From UBA3871 sp041797745 (lineage in GTDB: Bacteria; Bacillota; Clostridia; Peptostreptococcales; Anaerovoracaceae): a stretch of DNA of 64,000 bases. Shown one piece after another: positions 16,648 to 25,214 of this stretch. Location: positions 1 through 64,000 of the forward strand of contig JBHBZU010000057.1 in the NCBI GenBank assembly GCA_041797745.1, given 5' to 3'. The notes under the pieces were generated by a model. That model searched no databases. It was not told the origin of the DNA and saw only the letters and a program-made list of their open reading frames with translations. Positions within the stretch are counted from its first letter, which is position 1. The number at the start of each line of letters is the position of its first letter. Position numbers and translations under genes: made by a program.

Positions 16648-17451
16648 CTAATCTAAAATTTTGCCGTCAATGCTGATGGTTACAACTCTCCAAGGGAAGA
16701 ACTTTCCGCTGGCCTGAATAGCTTTCTTTGCAGCCATTTCCAAGCCTCCACAGCAAGGAACCTCCATGCGAAGAATGGTAACGCTCTTAATTTCGTTTTG
16801 GCTGATTATAGCTTCCAGCTTTTCGCTGTAATCAACATCATCAAGTTTAGGACAACCGATGAGGGTCACTCTTCCGCGAATAAACTCCTGATGGAGGTTT
16901 GCGTAGGCATAGGCTGCACAATCTGCTGCAATGAGGAGATTTGCACCCTCGAAATATGGGGCATTTATCGGTGCAAGCTTAATCTGAACCGGCCAGTTTC
17001 TAAGCTGTGACTTAAGCTCAAGCGAAGTTGCAGAGGCGGTCTCTTCTTGTTGCAGCATGCGTGCTCTTGCCCCCGGACATCCGCCGCCGTTCTCTTCTTG
17101 ATTTACCGTTCCGACTCTTGAGCTGGGGCAACTGCCGCCGTTCTCTTCCTGATTTATCATTCGTGCTCTTGCCCCCGGACATCCGCCGCCCGAATGGTGC
17201 TTTTGGTTAGCCAGTCTAAGCTGATTTTCCTTTACAGCAGCTTCATCATAGGCTGCCGCTTCTCTTTCCACAAAAGTAATGGCACCTGTAGGACATTGAG
17301 GTAAACAATCTCCCAGTCCGTCGCAATAGTCGTCTCTTAACAGCTTTGCCTTTCCATCCACCATTCCAATGGCATTTTCATGACACGCATTGGCGCAAGC
17401 ACCACATCCGTTACACTTATCTTCATCAATTTGAATAATTTTTCTAATCAT
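16648..17451 (-). CDS. [4Fe-4S] ferredoxin-domain protein with CPGARARM repeats
   Basis: I choose ATG 17451 (267 residues) because GGAG is 7 bases upstream; a TTG two codons earlier is only one base from the SD. A two-cluster ferredoxin domain spans residues 1-65. Cluster I has CNGCGACANACH with C13, C16, C19 and C23. Cluster II has YCDGLGDCLPQCPTGAI with only three cysteines. Then come three tandem 17-18-residue repeats of the type GGGCPGARARM.NQEEN (about residues 88-138), and a C-terminal domain containing INAPYFEGANLLIAADCAAYAYAN and LIGCPKLDD. The cytoplasmic protein probably carries electrons or senses redox. Family knowledge: Clostridia carry ferredoxin proteins with this kind of C-terminal domain, of unknown role. 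The gene is divergent from a Crp/Fnr regulator. Confidence 0.85.
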   Translation of the reverse strand: MIRKIIQIDEDKCNGCGACANACHENAIGMVDGKAKLLRDDYCDGLGDCLPQCPTGAITFVEREAAAYDEAAVKENQLRLANQKHHSGGGCPGARARMINQEENGGSCPSSRVGTVNQEENGGGCPGARARMLQQEETASATSLELKSQLRNWPVQIKLAPINAPYFEGANLLIAADCAAYAYANLHQEFIRGRVTLIGCPKLDDVDYSEKLEAIISQNEIKSVTILRMEVPCCGGLEMAAKKAIQASGKFFPWRVVTISIDGKILD

Positions 17452-17506
17452 GGTCAATCTCCTTTTTAATTCTCTATTATCTTATAGTTTCATTTTTACG
17501 GTTATC

Positions 17507-17535
17507 TTGCCTTTGTGAGATTAATGTACTACAAT
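17507..17535 (+). promoter_or_regulatory. Candidate promoter for the Crp-family gene
   Basis: TTGCCT (17507-17512) and TACAAT (17530-17535) are spaced 17 bases; the start codon is about 37 bases beyond the expected start site. TTGTGA at 17513 resembles half a Crp/Fnr site, suggesting possible autoregulation. Confidence 0.5.
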
Positions 17536-17578
17536 ATGAGAAATAGTTATGTTTGTTTTCCAACATAGGAGAAAATTT

Positions 17579-18253
17579 ATGAAAAAATATTTACCCGTAC
17601 TCCGCAAGAGCCCTTTTTTCAAGGATATGAATGATGAAGAAATTTTATCCGTTCTTCACTGCGTAAACGCTACCGTAATAAAAAAAGAACGGGACAGCTA
17701 TATACTCCATTCCGGCGACACCACTGAGGCTCTGGGTTTGGTGCTTTCCGGCGCTGTCCTTATTATACAAGAAGATATTTGGGGTCACAGAAATATACTT
17801 TCTCGCTGTATGGCCGGCAACTTCTTCGGTGAGCCTTATGCCGCCAATCCCAATATTGTTCTAAATAACAGCGTTGTAGCTGAAAAGGATTGCGAAATCA
17901 TGCTCTTAAACGTACGCCGCCTGCTTTCCACCTGCTCCTCCGCTTGCGGTCATCACCAAAAATTAATAAAGAATCTTGTAGGCGTACTTGCCAGCAAGAT
18001 TCTTATGTTCAACGATAAAATTACTCACATAAGCAAACGCTCCACTCGCGAAAAGCTTCTGTCTTATCTTTCTTCGGAAGCAATACGCAAAGGCAGCCTG
18101 TCCTTTGATATACCATACGATAGACAAGAACTGGCAGATTTCCTCTGCGTCGAACGTGCAGCCATGTCTACGGAGCTTTCCAAGCTTCAAAAAGAGGGTA
18201 TTCTGAAAACCAACCGCAGCCATTTCGAATTGTTCGAGAATTTTATAGAGTAG
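17579..18253 (+). CDS. Crp/Fnr-family transcriptional regulator
   Basis: I choose ATG 17579 (224 residues), which has AGGAG 7 bases upstream; an ATG ten codons earlier lacks an SD. An N-terminal cyclic-nucleotide-binding-type beta barrel (SYILHSGDTTEALGLVLSGAVLI and NFFGEPYA) is followed by a long helix and a C-terminal winged HTH (YDRQELADFLCVERAAMSTELSKLQKEGI, in parts). There is no N-terminal FNR-type cysteine cluster, so an oxygen-labile Fe-S sensor is unlikely; heme or small-molecule sensing is possible. It is divergent from the Fe-S protein gene, which is a likely target. It converges with alr, only 14 bases apart. Confidence 0.9.
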   Translation: MKKYLPVLRKSPFFKDMNDEEILSVLHCVNATVIKKERDSYILHSGDTTEALGLVLSGAVLIIQEDIWGHRNILSRCMAGNFFGEPYAANPNIVLNNSVVAEKDCEIMLLNVRRLLSTCSSACGHHQKLIKNLVGVLASKILMFNDKITHISKRSTREKLLSYLSSEAIRKGSLSFDIPYDRQELADFLCVERAAMSTELSKLQKEGILKTNRSHFELFENFIE

Positions 18254-18267
18254 CGGTCAGACTTAAG

Positions 18268-19437
18268 CTACATCCTCAGCATAAGCTCCCTATAAACCAC
18301 TTCTCCCTTTTCCAGATAAACTCTGTGGACACGCTTACTAACTGCGCAAATCAGTTCATAAGGGATTGTTCCTGCCATTTTTGCCATATTCTCCAAAGGA
18401 TTGCGCTCACCGAATATTTCAATTTCACTGCCTACATCTACCCTTGGTTTGTCAGTTAAATCAATCATGCACATATCCATACAAATACGTCCGCGAACAG
18501 CCGCAGCCCCCTCCTCAGTCATAACGCTGTAGCAATCCGAAAGACTTCTTAAAAATCCGTCTGCATAGCCATAAGGAATTACACCTATACGGGTAGATTT
18601 CCCGGTTGTGTAAGTTCCGCCATAGCTAATCTTAGTGCCGGCAGGATAAATTTTAACTGTGCTGACAGTGGTTTTCATTGCCATAACAGGCTTAAGACCA
18701 AGCAGCTTTGCAAACTCTCCATATCCGTAAAGGAGCAAACCCGGTCTTACCATATCCAAATGTGCTTCAGGATAAACCGCAGTTGCTCCGGTATTGGCGC
18801 AATGGCGGAGTTTAAACTCCTTACCGATTTTCCCCTCCACAGCCTTTACAACATCATTAAACAGTTCAAGCTGGTGCAGAGTATATTCTTTCCCCTCCTT
18901 GCTGTCTTCATCTGCTACGGCAAAGTGCGTAAATATACCCTCTGCATTTAAACCTGAAAGACCGCAAGCATAAGCTATGCCATCCACACCGTGCTGAAAG
19001 TAGTCCCCCTCGCAGATATAACCTAAACGAGACATCCCTGAATCAACCTTTATATGTATCTTAAGGGTGCCGCCATATTTAACAGCCTCTTCACTATATT
19101 CAACAGCTTTAGCCTCGCAGGTAACCGCCTGGGTAATATTAAAGCAAATCAAGCGGTCAACCTGTTCTCTCGGAGTGTGACCTAAAATGAGAATTGGCAT
19201 TGTGATACCGTTGAAACGAAGCTCCATAGCCTCGTCAATACTACTTACAGCCAAATAGTCCGCCCCCAGATTTTGCAGTTTTTTACCGACAACCACGGCA
19301 CCGTGTCCATAAGCGTCTGCCTTTACCACTCCCAAGAACTTCACATTCTCGCCGATATGCTTTCTTATTTTTTTATAATTATATTCCAGAGCATCCAAAT
19401 CAATTTCTGCCCATGCTCTCTTTAGTGTTGATTTCAT
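18268..19437 (-). CDS. alr: Alanine racemase
   Basis: The 389-residue protein is a fold-III PLP enzyme. The PLP lysine is K39 in FLGVVKADAYGHGA, and the second catalytic base is the tyrosine in TKISYGGTYTTG. The motifs HIKVDSGMSRLG, GIFTHFAVAD and MVRPGLLLYG confirm Alr. Role: it makes D-alanine for peptidoglycan in the cytoplasm. The start ATG 19437 has GGAGG 13 bases upstream, which is longer than ideal. It lies 27 bases downstream of the stalk/transglutaminase-like gene, so the two may be cotranscribed. Confidence 0.97.
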   Translation of the reverse strand: MKSTLKRAWAEIDLDALEYNYKKIRKHIGENVKFLGVVKADAYGHGAVVVGKKLQNLGADYLAVSSIDEAMELRFNGITMPILILGHTPREQVDRLICFNITQAVTCEAKAVEYSEEAVKYGGTLKIHIKVDSGMSRLGYICEGDYFQHGVDGIAYACGLSGLNAEGIFTHFAVADEDSKEGKEYTLHQLELFNDVVKAVEGKIGKEFKLRHCANTGATAVYPEAHLDMVRPGLLLYGYGEFAKLLGLKPVMAMKTTVSTVKIYPAGTKISYGGTYTTGKSTRIGVIPYGYADGFLRSLSDCYSVMTEEGAAAVRGRICMDMCMIDLTDKPRVDVGSEIEIFGERNPLENMAKMAGTIPYELICAVSKRVHRVYLEKGEVVYRELMLRM

Positions 19438-19464
19438 AATGCGAAAATCGCCTCCAGATCTATA

Positions 19465-20565
19465 TTAGATGAACAATAACTCAATATCCTCTACCCTATA
19501 ATTTCGAGGTATATCTCCAATTCTATACTCAGTTGCGGTAGTTTCGATATAGAAATATTTTTTGTTCCCATAAAGCTTATATGCTCCGTTTACCGAATCG
19601 CCACCTAAAATACCCACTGCCATATGTCCCGGCAGCAGCATTAAGCAAGCGTCATAACCCATTTCCCTAAGCAAAGTAACCAATAGAATAGCTGTATCTT
19701 CGCAATCACCGCAATGGTCATACAGGGTTTCATAAGGATACTTCGGATATTCATCGTAGGTACCTGTCCAGTCTTCATCGCTGACATATTCAAAGCTCTG
19801 AACAAAGGCCACAACCAGTCTGGCAAGCTGGTTCTTGTCATACTCCGCTGCGCCCTCCCTAAAGGCCTTAATGAGTTCTGCAATTTCTCCATCATCCATA
19901 GGGTCCTGTGCATAAGAGGCATAGTCTGTACGTCCGTAGTAGGTCTTTCTCTCCAACCCTTTATAATAATTATATCTGGCATTGCTCAGCTTTGCGGTAT
20001 AAGTCCACGTCTTCGGTTCCCAAGTGTTGTAGGAGTCCGTCCACTCGTAGCGGACGTCTTTAGTTCCCTCATCTTTATTGTCAAGCAGGTAAGCGGGTGA
20101 TTTTGCGGTAATAGTGCGGGTGTCCTTAATATAGTCCACCTCAGCACCGAAAGCCTCCAGCACCGCACGAATCGGTAAAAATGTTCTGTTGCGAATCAAA
20201 ACCGGATGAGTATCAATGGTAGTCAGTTCAACCTTGCCGTTATTGGTTATAGACATATAGTCGGAGCCTATCCATAGTTTAACATTCTTCTTGCCTTGTG
20301 AGACGGTAATACATTTGGAGCTTTGATCCCAATCAACGCTACATCCGTAAAATTCCATGGTCGCTCTAAGGGGAACCTGTGTTCGATTGCTGGAATCTAT
20401 AAAAGGAAAACCGGATTCTCCATCATAGGTAACATAATAATCATTGATACATATGCTGGGTATTTTGCTGTCTGCAAAGGCCGTCATGGTTGCGGCAAAA
20501 ATTATTACCATACAAAAAAACGTTATATAAGTTAGATGTTTGCTCCATCTGAAGCTCCCTCTCAT
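19465..20565 (-). CDS. Exported stalk-domain protein with a transglutaminase-like domain
   Basis: I choose ATG 20565 (366 residues) because AGGAGG lies 8 bases upstream; an ATG 19 codons earlier has no such site. A signal peptide or anchor is at about residues 8-31 (HLTYITFFCMVIIFAATMTAFA). Two copper-amine-oxidase-N 'stalk' repeats follow (TQVPLRATMEFYGCSVDWD and FLPIRAVLEAFGAEVDY). The C-terminal half has a transglutaminase-like core with the cysteine in YDHCGDCEDTAILLVTLL and the histidine in LPGHMAVGI. The protein probably acts outside the membrane, perhaps as a peptidase or crosslinker of wall proteins. The stalk repeats are not copper oxidases; they are wall-associated modules common in Clostridia. 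Confidence 0.85.
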   Translation of the reverse strand: MRGSFRWSKHLTYITFFCMVIIFAATMTAFADSKIPSICINDYYVTYDGESGFPFIDSSNRTQVPLRATMEFYGCSVDWDQSSKCITVSQGKKNVKLWIGSDYMSITNNGKVELTTIDTHPVLIRNRTFLPIRAVLEAFGAEVDYIKDTRTITAKSPAYLLDNKDEGTKDVRYEWTDSYNTWEPKTWTYTAKLSNARYNYYKGLERKTYYGRTDYASYAQDPMDDGEIAELIKAFREGAAEYDKNQLARLVVAFVQSFEYVSDEDWTGTYDEYPKYPYETLYDHCGDCEDTAILLVTLLREMGYDACLMLLPGHMAVGILGGDSVNGAYKLYGNKKYFYIETTATEYRIGDIPRNYRVEDIELLFI

Positions 20566-20693
20566 TTCAACTTCCTCCTGTTTTCTCATTTTGTAAAAAT
20601 TCAACTTTTCGGATACGTTCATAATATAATTTTTTAATTATTTTGGCAACAATTTATAACGGGCTTTCTTTTTAAGGAGCCTCTTTTCCTCTC

Positions 20694-20722
20694 TTGACGG
20701 CTCTAAAGGAATAATATAGGAT
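20694..20722 (+). promoter_or_regulatory. Candidate promoter for the Nudix gene
   Basis: TTGACG (20694-20699) and TAGGAT (20717-20722) are spaced 17 bases, about 36 bases before the start codon. Confidence 0.4.
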
Positions 20723-20758
20723 TTAGCTATATAAAAGCAAAAGGAGCTTCTACACGAA

Positions 20759-21388
20759 ATGTTAATAGATTTAGAAAAAATAAGAAAACATAAAATGGAG
20801 CGTTCATCCTCTTCTTCAAAAGAAAATTCCGTTCTCATTCCGTTGGTAAAGGATGAGTCTGACGAAACCGGTTGGAGCCTGCTATTTGAAATTCGTGCAG
20901 AAACAATCAAACAAGCCGGAGAAATCTGCTTCCCCGGAGGACTGATAGAAGATGGGGAAGACGGAGAAATCGCAGCCATTCGTGAGGCTTCGGAGGAATT
21001 GCTGCTTGACCCTGAAAACATTGAAATTCTAGCACCTGTTGTGGAGAAAATCGGACCTTACAGTCGTGTCATTAAATCTTATGCAGGCATACTCCACAAC
21101 TATAAAAACACATATTCAAAGGATGAAGTTGCAAAAGTCTTTACTCTGCCTCTGTCATGGCTTTTGAATTACAAACCTCGCAAAACGGATGTCACATACA
21201 GCATGGATGAGGATAGCAGTTTTCCTTATGAGTTAATTCCTAAAGGTCGCAATTACCCCTTTGCAAAGCCTCGCGGAACTTACTGGTTTTATGAAACCGA
21301 AGAGGGCGTTATTTGGGGCATAACCGCAGGAATTTTAGAGAATTTCTTAAGAATTTTAAGGGAGCAAGGTTTTATTAAAAATAATTAA
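20759..21388 (+). CDS. Nudix hydrolase, probably CoA pyrophosphatase type
   Basis: The 209-residue protein carries a Nudix box at about residues 61-83, GLIEDGEDGEIAAIREASEELLL, which fits GX5EX7REUXEE. It is preceded by ICFPGG, as in CoA pyrophosphatases of the NudL/YeaB group. Role by family: it hydrolyses CoA or a related nucleotide diphosphate in the cytoplasm. The substrate cannot be fixed from the box alone. SD AAGGAG is 12 bases upstream of the ATG, rather long. It converges with the PII gene, with only five bases between the two stop codons and no terminator. Confidence 0.85.
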   Translation: MLIDLEKIRKHKMERSSSSSKENSVLIPLVKDESDETGWSLLFEIRAETIKQAGEICFPGGLIEDGEDGEIAAIREASEELLLDPENIEILAPVVEKIGPYSRVIKSYAGILHNYKNTYSKDEVAKVFTLPLSWLLNYKPRKTDVTYSMDEDSSFPYELIPKGRNYPFAKPRGTYWFYETEEGVIWGITAGILENFLRILREQGFIKNN

Positions 21389-21393
21389 ATAAT

Positions 21394-22104
21394 TTATTTA
21401 TCACTATCCGAATCAAAAAGTCCACGAACATCTAAAATCGGTTCTATGAACAAGATTCCATTTCCGGGAAGTTCCATTTGAAGCTCATTAAATATGCCCT
21501 TTACCACGGTCTCAACTAAAGTCTCCGGCAAAATCATTATAACCACTTCTTTTTCCGGTTCAATTTCTATGCCGAAAACCTTTGCCGCACATTCCGAGTT
21601 GCTTCCCCTGCCATTAATAACGGTGCCGCCCTTTACTCCAAATTTTTGAGCACTGTCTATAACAGTCTCCGCCATACCTCGATTGACAATCACTGTGAGT
21701 TTTTTATACATACTCATTTTCTCCCTCGTTTCTTCTAAACCCTTTGTTTTTTCCGAATCATATTGCTGACGATTGATTATCTGTTCCGCGGTTGTGACGG
21801 GCACAATATAAGCAATGCCTTTTCCCGCCTCATGCAGCATAAACTCTTTTTCCAAATAATTCAAAAGCTCTTTTGCCTTTTCCTTTTCAAGCAAAATGCT
21901 TACAATCTCTCTTTTCTGACTTCTTATACCCAAAAGGTTTAAGGTTGTACTTTTAACCGTACCTTTGCCCAGCACCGTAATATCGCCGCAAAGGTCTTTC
22001 GCTTTTCTTATAGCGGAAAATCTTTGGCGCTGCTTCGTATCTAAAATAAGCGACATTGTCACGAACTGCTGTCCGCCGGTCGTCTCTTTCCTTTCCTTAT
22101 CCAT
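21394..22104 (-). CDS. Double PII-domain regulatory protein
   Basis: The 236-residue protein contains two PII-like ferredoxin folds in tandem. The first is at about residues 13-105 (VTMSLILDTKQRQRFSAIRKA, GDITVLGKGTVKST, LLGIRSQKREIV) and the second at about 133-228 (YKKLTVIVNRGMAETVIDSA, GVKGGTVINGRG, LPGNGILFIEPI). Single PII proteins are about 110 residues, so this is a fusion or internal duplication. The start overlaps the stop of the DUF1538 gene by 8 bases, giving translational coupling. By analogy with GlnB/GlnK-type and PII-like partners of transporters, it probably gates the DUF1538 membrane protein in response to a nucleotide or metabolite. That is inference. Confidence 0.85.
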   Translation of the reverse strand: MDKERKETTGGQQFVTMSLILDTKQRQRFSAIRKAKDLCGDITVLGKGTVKSTTLNLLGIRSQKREIVSILLEKEKAKELLNYLEKEFMLHEAGKGIAYIVPVTTAEQIINRQQYDSEKTKGLEETREKMSMYKKLTVIVNRGMAETVIDSAQKFGVKGGTVINGRGSNSECAAKVFGIEIEPEKEVVIMILPETLVETVVKGIFNELQMELPGNGILFIEPILDVRGLFDSDSDK

Positions 22105-23614
22105 GATAACCTCCTTTTGTTCCTTTTAAAGAATTGTCTTTAGCTGCCGCTCGCAATTTTAACTGATAAATAACCCCCAATAATTCGATGGCTATGATTG
22201 GCATCATGGCAACAATGGCTATCATTCCAAGCCCATCTACAATAACATCCGCCGTAGGCTCCTGCGCAGCTATACCTTGAAGAAAAGTAAGTGAAAAGGT
22301 TGCCGTCATAGGTCCTGAGGCAACACCTCCCGCGTCAAAGGCTATGCCGACAAATAAGTCTGATATAAAATAAGACAGAATCACGGCCACGGCAAAGCCC
22401 GGAAGTAAATACATAGGCAACTGAATTTCGTCAACAAGAACCCTGAGTGCAGAAATAAATATTGCCATGCCTACCGATATTGAAAGAAAAATCAATACCA
22501 AATTGCGTTTAATGGCTCCACCCGTAACCTCTTCAACCTGATTTGTCAATACATGAACAGCAGGTTCCGCCAAAACGGTGGTAAGACCCAGAAATAAAGA
22601 TATAAGCAAAACCGGAATATTGGAATCCATTGCGGTAAGCTGTCTCCCCAGTTCAGAGCCTACTGACATAAAACCGCCGTTTACCCCAAGCAAAAATACC
22701 ACAAGCCCTACGTAAGTCAAAATAAGACCTCTAACAATGTCAATAACCTTTCGCTTTTTCTGTTTTAAGAAAAACAGCTGCGTTATAATATATACGATAA
22801 TAATCGGCAGTAAGGTCAACAGCGACTCCAGCGCAATGTGAAGCAGCTTAGAGCTGTATATTTCCAACAGACCGTTGTTGGATATTACCGTTTCCGGTAA
22901 ATGACCGTTCAATTTATCCCCTTTTAGAAAGATACTGGTAATCAAAACTCCCAAAATCGCTCCCGTTGAAGATATGCCCACCAGACCGAAGCTGTCGGCC
23001 TCGCTCATTTTACTGTCCTTTTTCAGCGAAGATATACCTGCTGCCAATGCCAGTATGAAAGGTACCGTAATAGCCCCTGTTGTCGCGCCTGAAGCGTCAA
23101 AAGCTATAGCAAGAAAATCCGAAGTCGAAAAGAAAGATAAGACAAGTATCAAAGCGTATGCTCCTGTGAACACATATTTCAATCGTATATCTTTAAGTAT
23201 ACGAAGCATTCCCAGTGTCATCATAACCCCTATTCCTACTGAAACCACAACTACCAACAGGGTATTATCCATCTGCCCCGAAGTTATGCTGTTTATTTGT
23301 TTTGCAAGAATTTGCAAATCCGGTTCCGCATAGGAAATAAAAAATCCTAAAATCAGACTGGCAGTAATAAGTACCGCATAACTGTTTGACTTCGTAATTA
23401 CATTTCCCACATTGCGCCCTATGGGCTCAATTCCCTGATCAATCCCAAAGAGGAACACCGTAAGACCCAAAATTACCAAAACCGCGCCTATCAGAAAACC
23501 GTAAAATATGCTGAAATCAAGTGGGCTTACGCTAAAATGAAGCACTAACACAATAATTATTATCGGTACTCCCGACACAAGTACTTCTTTAAATTTTCTT
23601 ATTAATTCGTCCAA
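22097..23614 (-). CDS. DUF1538 membrane protein (duplicated)
   Basis: The 505-residue protein is highly hydrophobic with about 12-14 membrane helices. It has two similar halves that each contain an AEP motif (FISYAEPDLQILAKQ near residue 93, VLAEPAVHVLTNQVEEVTGG in the second half) and a late IAFDASGATTG / IAFDAGGVASG motif. This is the DUF1538 family, thought to be a transporter but uncharacterised. The coupling to a double-PII gene supports a transport role under metabolic control. The protein sits in the cytoplasmic membrane. Its substrate is unknown. Confidence 0.85.
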   Translation of the reverse strand: MDELIRKFKEVLVSGVPIIIIVLVLHFSVSPLDFSIFYGFLIGAVLVILGLTVFLFGIDQGIEPIGRNVGNVITKSNSYAVLITASLILGFFISYAEPDLQILAKQINSITSGQMDNTLLVVVVSVGIGVMMTLGMLRILKDIRLKYVFTGAYALILVLSFFSTSDFLAIAFDASGATTGAITVPFILALAAGISSLKKDSKMSEADSFGLVGISSTGAILGVLITSIFLKGDKLNGHLPETVISNNGLLEIYSSKLLHIALESLLTLLPIIIVYIITQLFFLKQKKRKVIDIVRGLILTYVGLVVFLLGVNGGFMSVGSELGRQLTAMDSNIPVLLISLFLGLTTVLAEPAVHVLTNQVEEVTGGAIKRNLVLIFLSISVGMAIFISALRVLVDEIQLPMYLLPGFAVAVILSYFISDLFVGIAFDAGGVASGPMTATFSLTFLQGIAAQEPTADVIVDGLGMIAIVAMMPIIAIELLGVIYQLKLRAAAKDNSLKGTKGGYHG

Positions 23615-23698
23615 ACCGTCACCCCATTAATATATATGAAAACCATATTCTTTGTCCTATAAGCCTATTCTTTTCTGTGCACAGATATGCACTATTTA

Positions 23699-24724
23699 TT
23701 AAAAGCGTATTAGACTTGCATTTAACACACTTATACCCTTTATATCATATAAATTAACAAAGTTTAAAATATCATCTCGAGAGCCGGACAAGCAGAACAT
23801 TTGAGTGCTTAAGCTATCCGAGTCTGCTTCCTTTTCTATATACTCTTTCATGTGCTTTACCGCCATATCTGACGAATATATATAATTCCCTTTTCCCTCT
23901 TCAAAAAAGCTTAAACCGGACCAGAGCTTAACATTATCAATCAGAATTTGTAGATTGGAAACCACCTGCGCCTTAAGCTCTTTATCTGTCATTTTATCAC
24001 GAGTTGTTCCATCCTGCCACTCCACACAACGCTCTAAAGACAAACCGGGCTGTATCACGCTTCCCTCAGAATAACATTTAATCCATTTCAGGCAGGCTCC
24101 GACTTCATTATTCTTTAAGCTCTCCAAGCTGACAGGGGATTCCAAAGTAACTGCTATATCCAAATAAGCAGATTCCGGAAGACTTTTAACGGTGTCCCTA
24201 AAGACTTCCTCCCTTGTTGCACCGCTATATTCTTCTGTAGCAAACTTTCCAAAGACCATAGTCATATAAGCCTTTGGGTCATTCGCAATCTCCAGTTTTC
24301 CGCGTTTCATAGTCATATTGACATTATTTAGACCACCAACCCATATTTTGTCTTTGCCGTCCATAACGTGAAGATTCAAATCATAACATCCGAAACCTTT
24401 CTTTTCCACATCTACATAATCAAGTTCCATATATGGAAACTGTGTTTCAATCCAAGCACTTAAAGTTTTATGCAAGGTACTTGGTTCCTCTATACTTTCA
24501 TATTCCCCTAAAATGCCGTCATTATTCAGCTTTTCAGGATTTACATTTACTAAATTCAAGGCGGGGCTTATACCGCAAACAACCACCATAACAAGTGTCG
24601 TTACCGCACCAAGAGTTCTTAAAACAATCTTACGAATCCTATTGTTTATCTTACTTTCTATCAGCCTGTCAAAGTCAACATCCTGCACTACTTTTAATTC
24701 TTCCAGTTCTCTATCTAAATCCAT
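23699..24724 (-). CDS. Probable anti-sigma factor with one membrane helix
   Basis: The 341-residue protein overlaps the ECF sigma gene by 14 bases, the classical arrangement of a sigma/anti-sigma pair. The N-terminal 31 residues (MDLDRELEELKVVQDVDFDRL) are cytoplasmic and could bind sigma. A membrane helix spans about 34-56. The rest, outside, resembles the Sigma_reg_N/Sigma_reg_C layout (pattern LDIAVTLESPVSLESL). I do not see a ZAS zinc motif (HxxxCxxC). Anti-sigma function is inferred mainly from context. The signal sensed is unknown. Confidence 0.75.
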   Translation of the reverse strand: MDLDRELEELKVVQDVDFDRLIESKINNRIRKIVLRTLGAVTTLVMVVVCGISPALNLVNVNPEKLNNDGILGEYESIEEPSTLHKTLSAWIETQFPYMELDYVDVEKKGFGCYDLNLHVMDGKDKIWVGGLNNVNMTMKRGKLEIANDPKAYMTMVFGKFATEEYSGATREEVFRDTVKSLPESAYLDIAVTLESPVSLESLKNNEVGACLKWIKCYSEGSVIQPGLSLERCVEWQDGTTRDKMTDKELKAQVVSNLQILIDNVKLWSGLSFFEEGKGNYIYSSDMAVKHMKEYIEKEADSDSLSTQMFCLSGSRDDILNFVNLYDIKGISVLNASLIRF

Positions 24725-25214
24725 CTTTTTCTCCCTTTCCTGCCATAAGCATTTTCTTCGCTCTGGACTTTATCTGTCGCACATTGACAGCAGTTAGCCC
24801 GTACTCCTGTCCTATTTCCTCATCACTTCGCCCTATATAGACCGACTCCACCATCACATCTCGATACTTGTCAGGCAAAGCGGCAATCATTTTAATCAGT
24901 TGGCGCTTGTTCTCATCTTCCACAAGCTGCTCCAAAGGACTATTCTCCCCCGCAATGTTTTCCTCATCAAGCCCCAGCGAAGTTTCTCTTTTCCTCTTTC
25001 GCGACAGGTTATGCCATTCGTTGCGCATTACCTTATTTACCCAATAGAGAAAACTTCCCGTTCCCTCGTAGGACAATATTGCTTTTGTAAAGGCAGACTG
25101 CACCAAGTCTTCGGCGTCCGCCTCTCTTTTCGCATACGACAGCGCAATCATCAATAAAGACTTGTGATATCGCCGATAATATTCAGTTAGCAAATCCTTA
25201 TCTATGCCGCTCAA
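24711..25214 (-). CDS. ECF-family RNA polymerase sigma factor
   Basis: The 167-residue protein has region 2 (AEDLVQSAFTKAILSYEG, WVNKVMRNEWHNLSRKRKR) and region 4 with an HTH (LPDKYRDVMVESVYIG, DEEIGQEYGLTAVNVRQIKSRAKKML in parts). The start is TTG at 25214, eight bases after AAAGGAG. A 10-bp inverted repeat lies directly upstream and includes part of that SD. The downstream gene is the presumed membrane anti-sigma factor. Target promoters are unknown; autoregulation is usual. Confidence 0.92.
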   Translation of the reverse strand: MSGIDKDLLTEYYRRYHKSLLMIALSYAKREADAEDLVQSAFTKAILSYEGTGSFLYWVNKVMRNEWHNLSRKRKRETSLGLDEENIAGENSPLEQLVEDENKRQLIKMIAALPDKYRDVMVESVYIGRSDEEIGQEYGLTAVNVRQIKSRAKKMLMAGKGEKDGFR

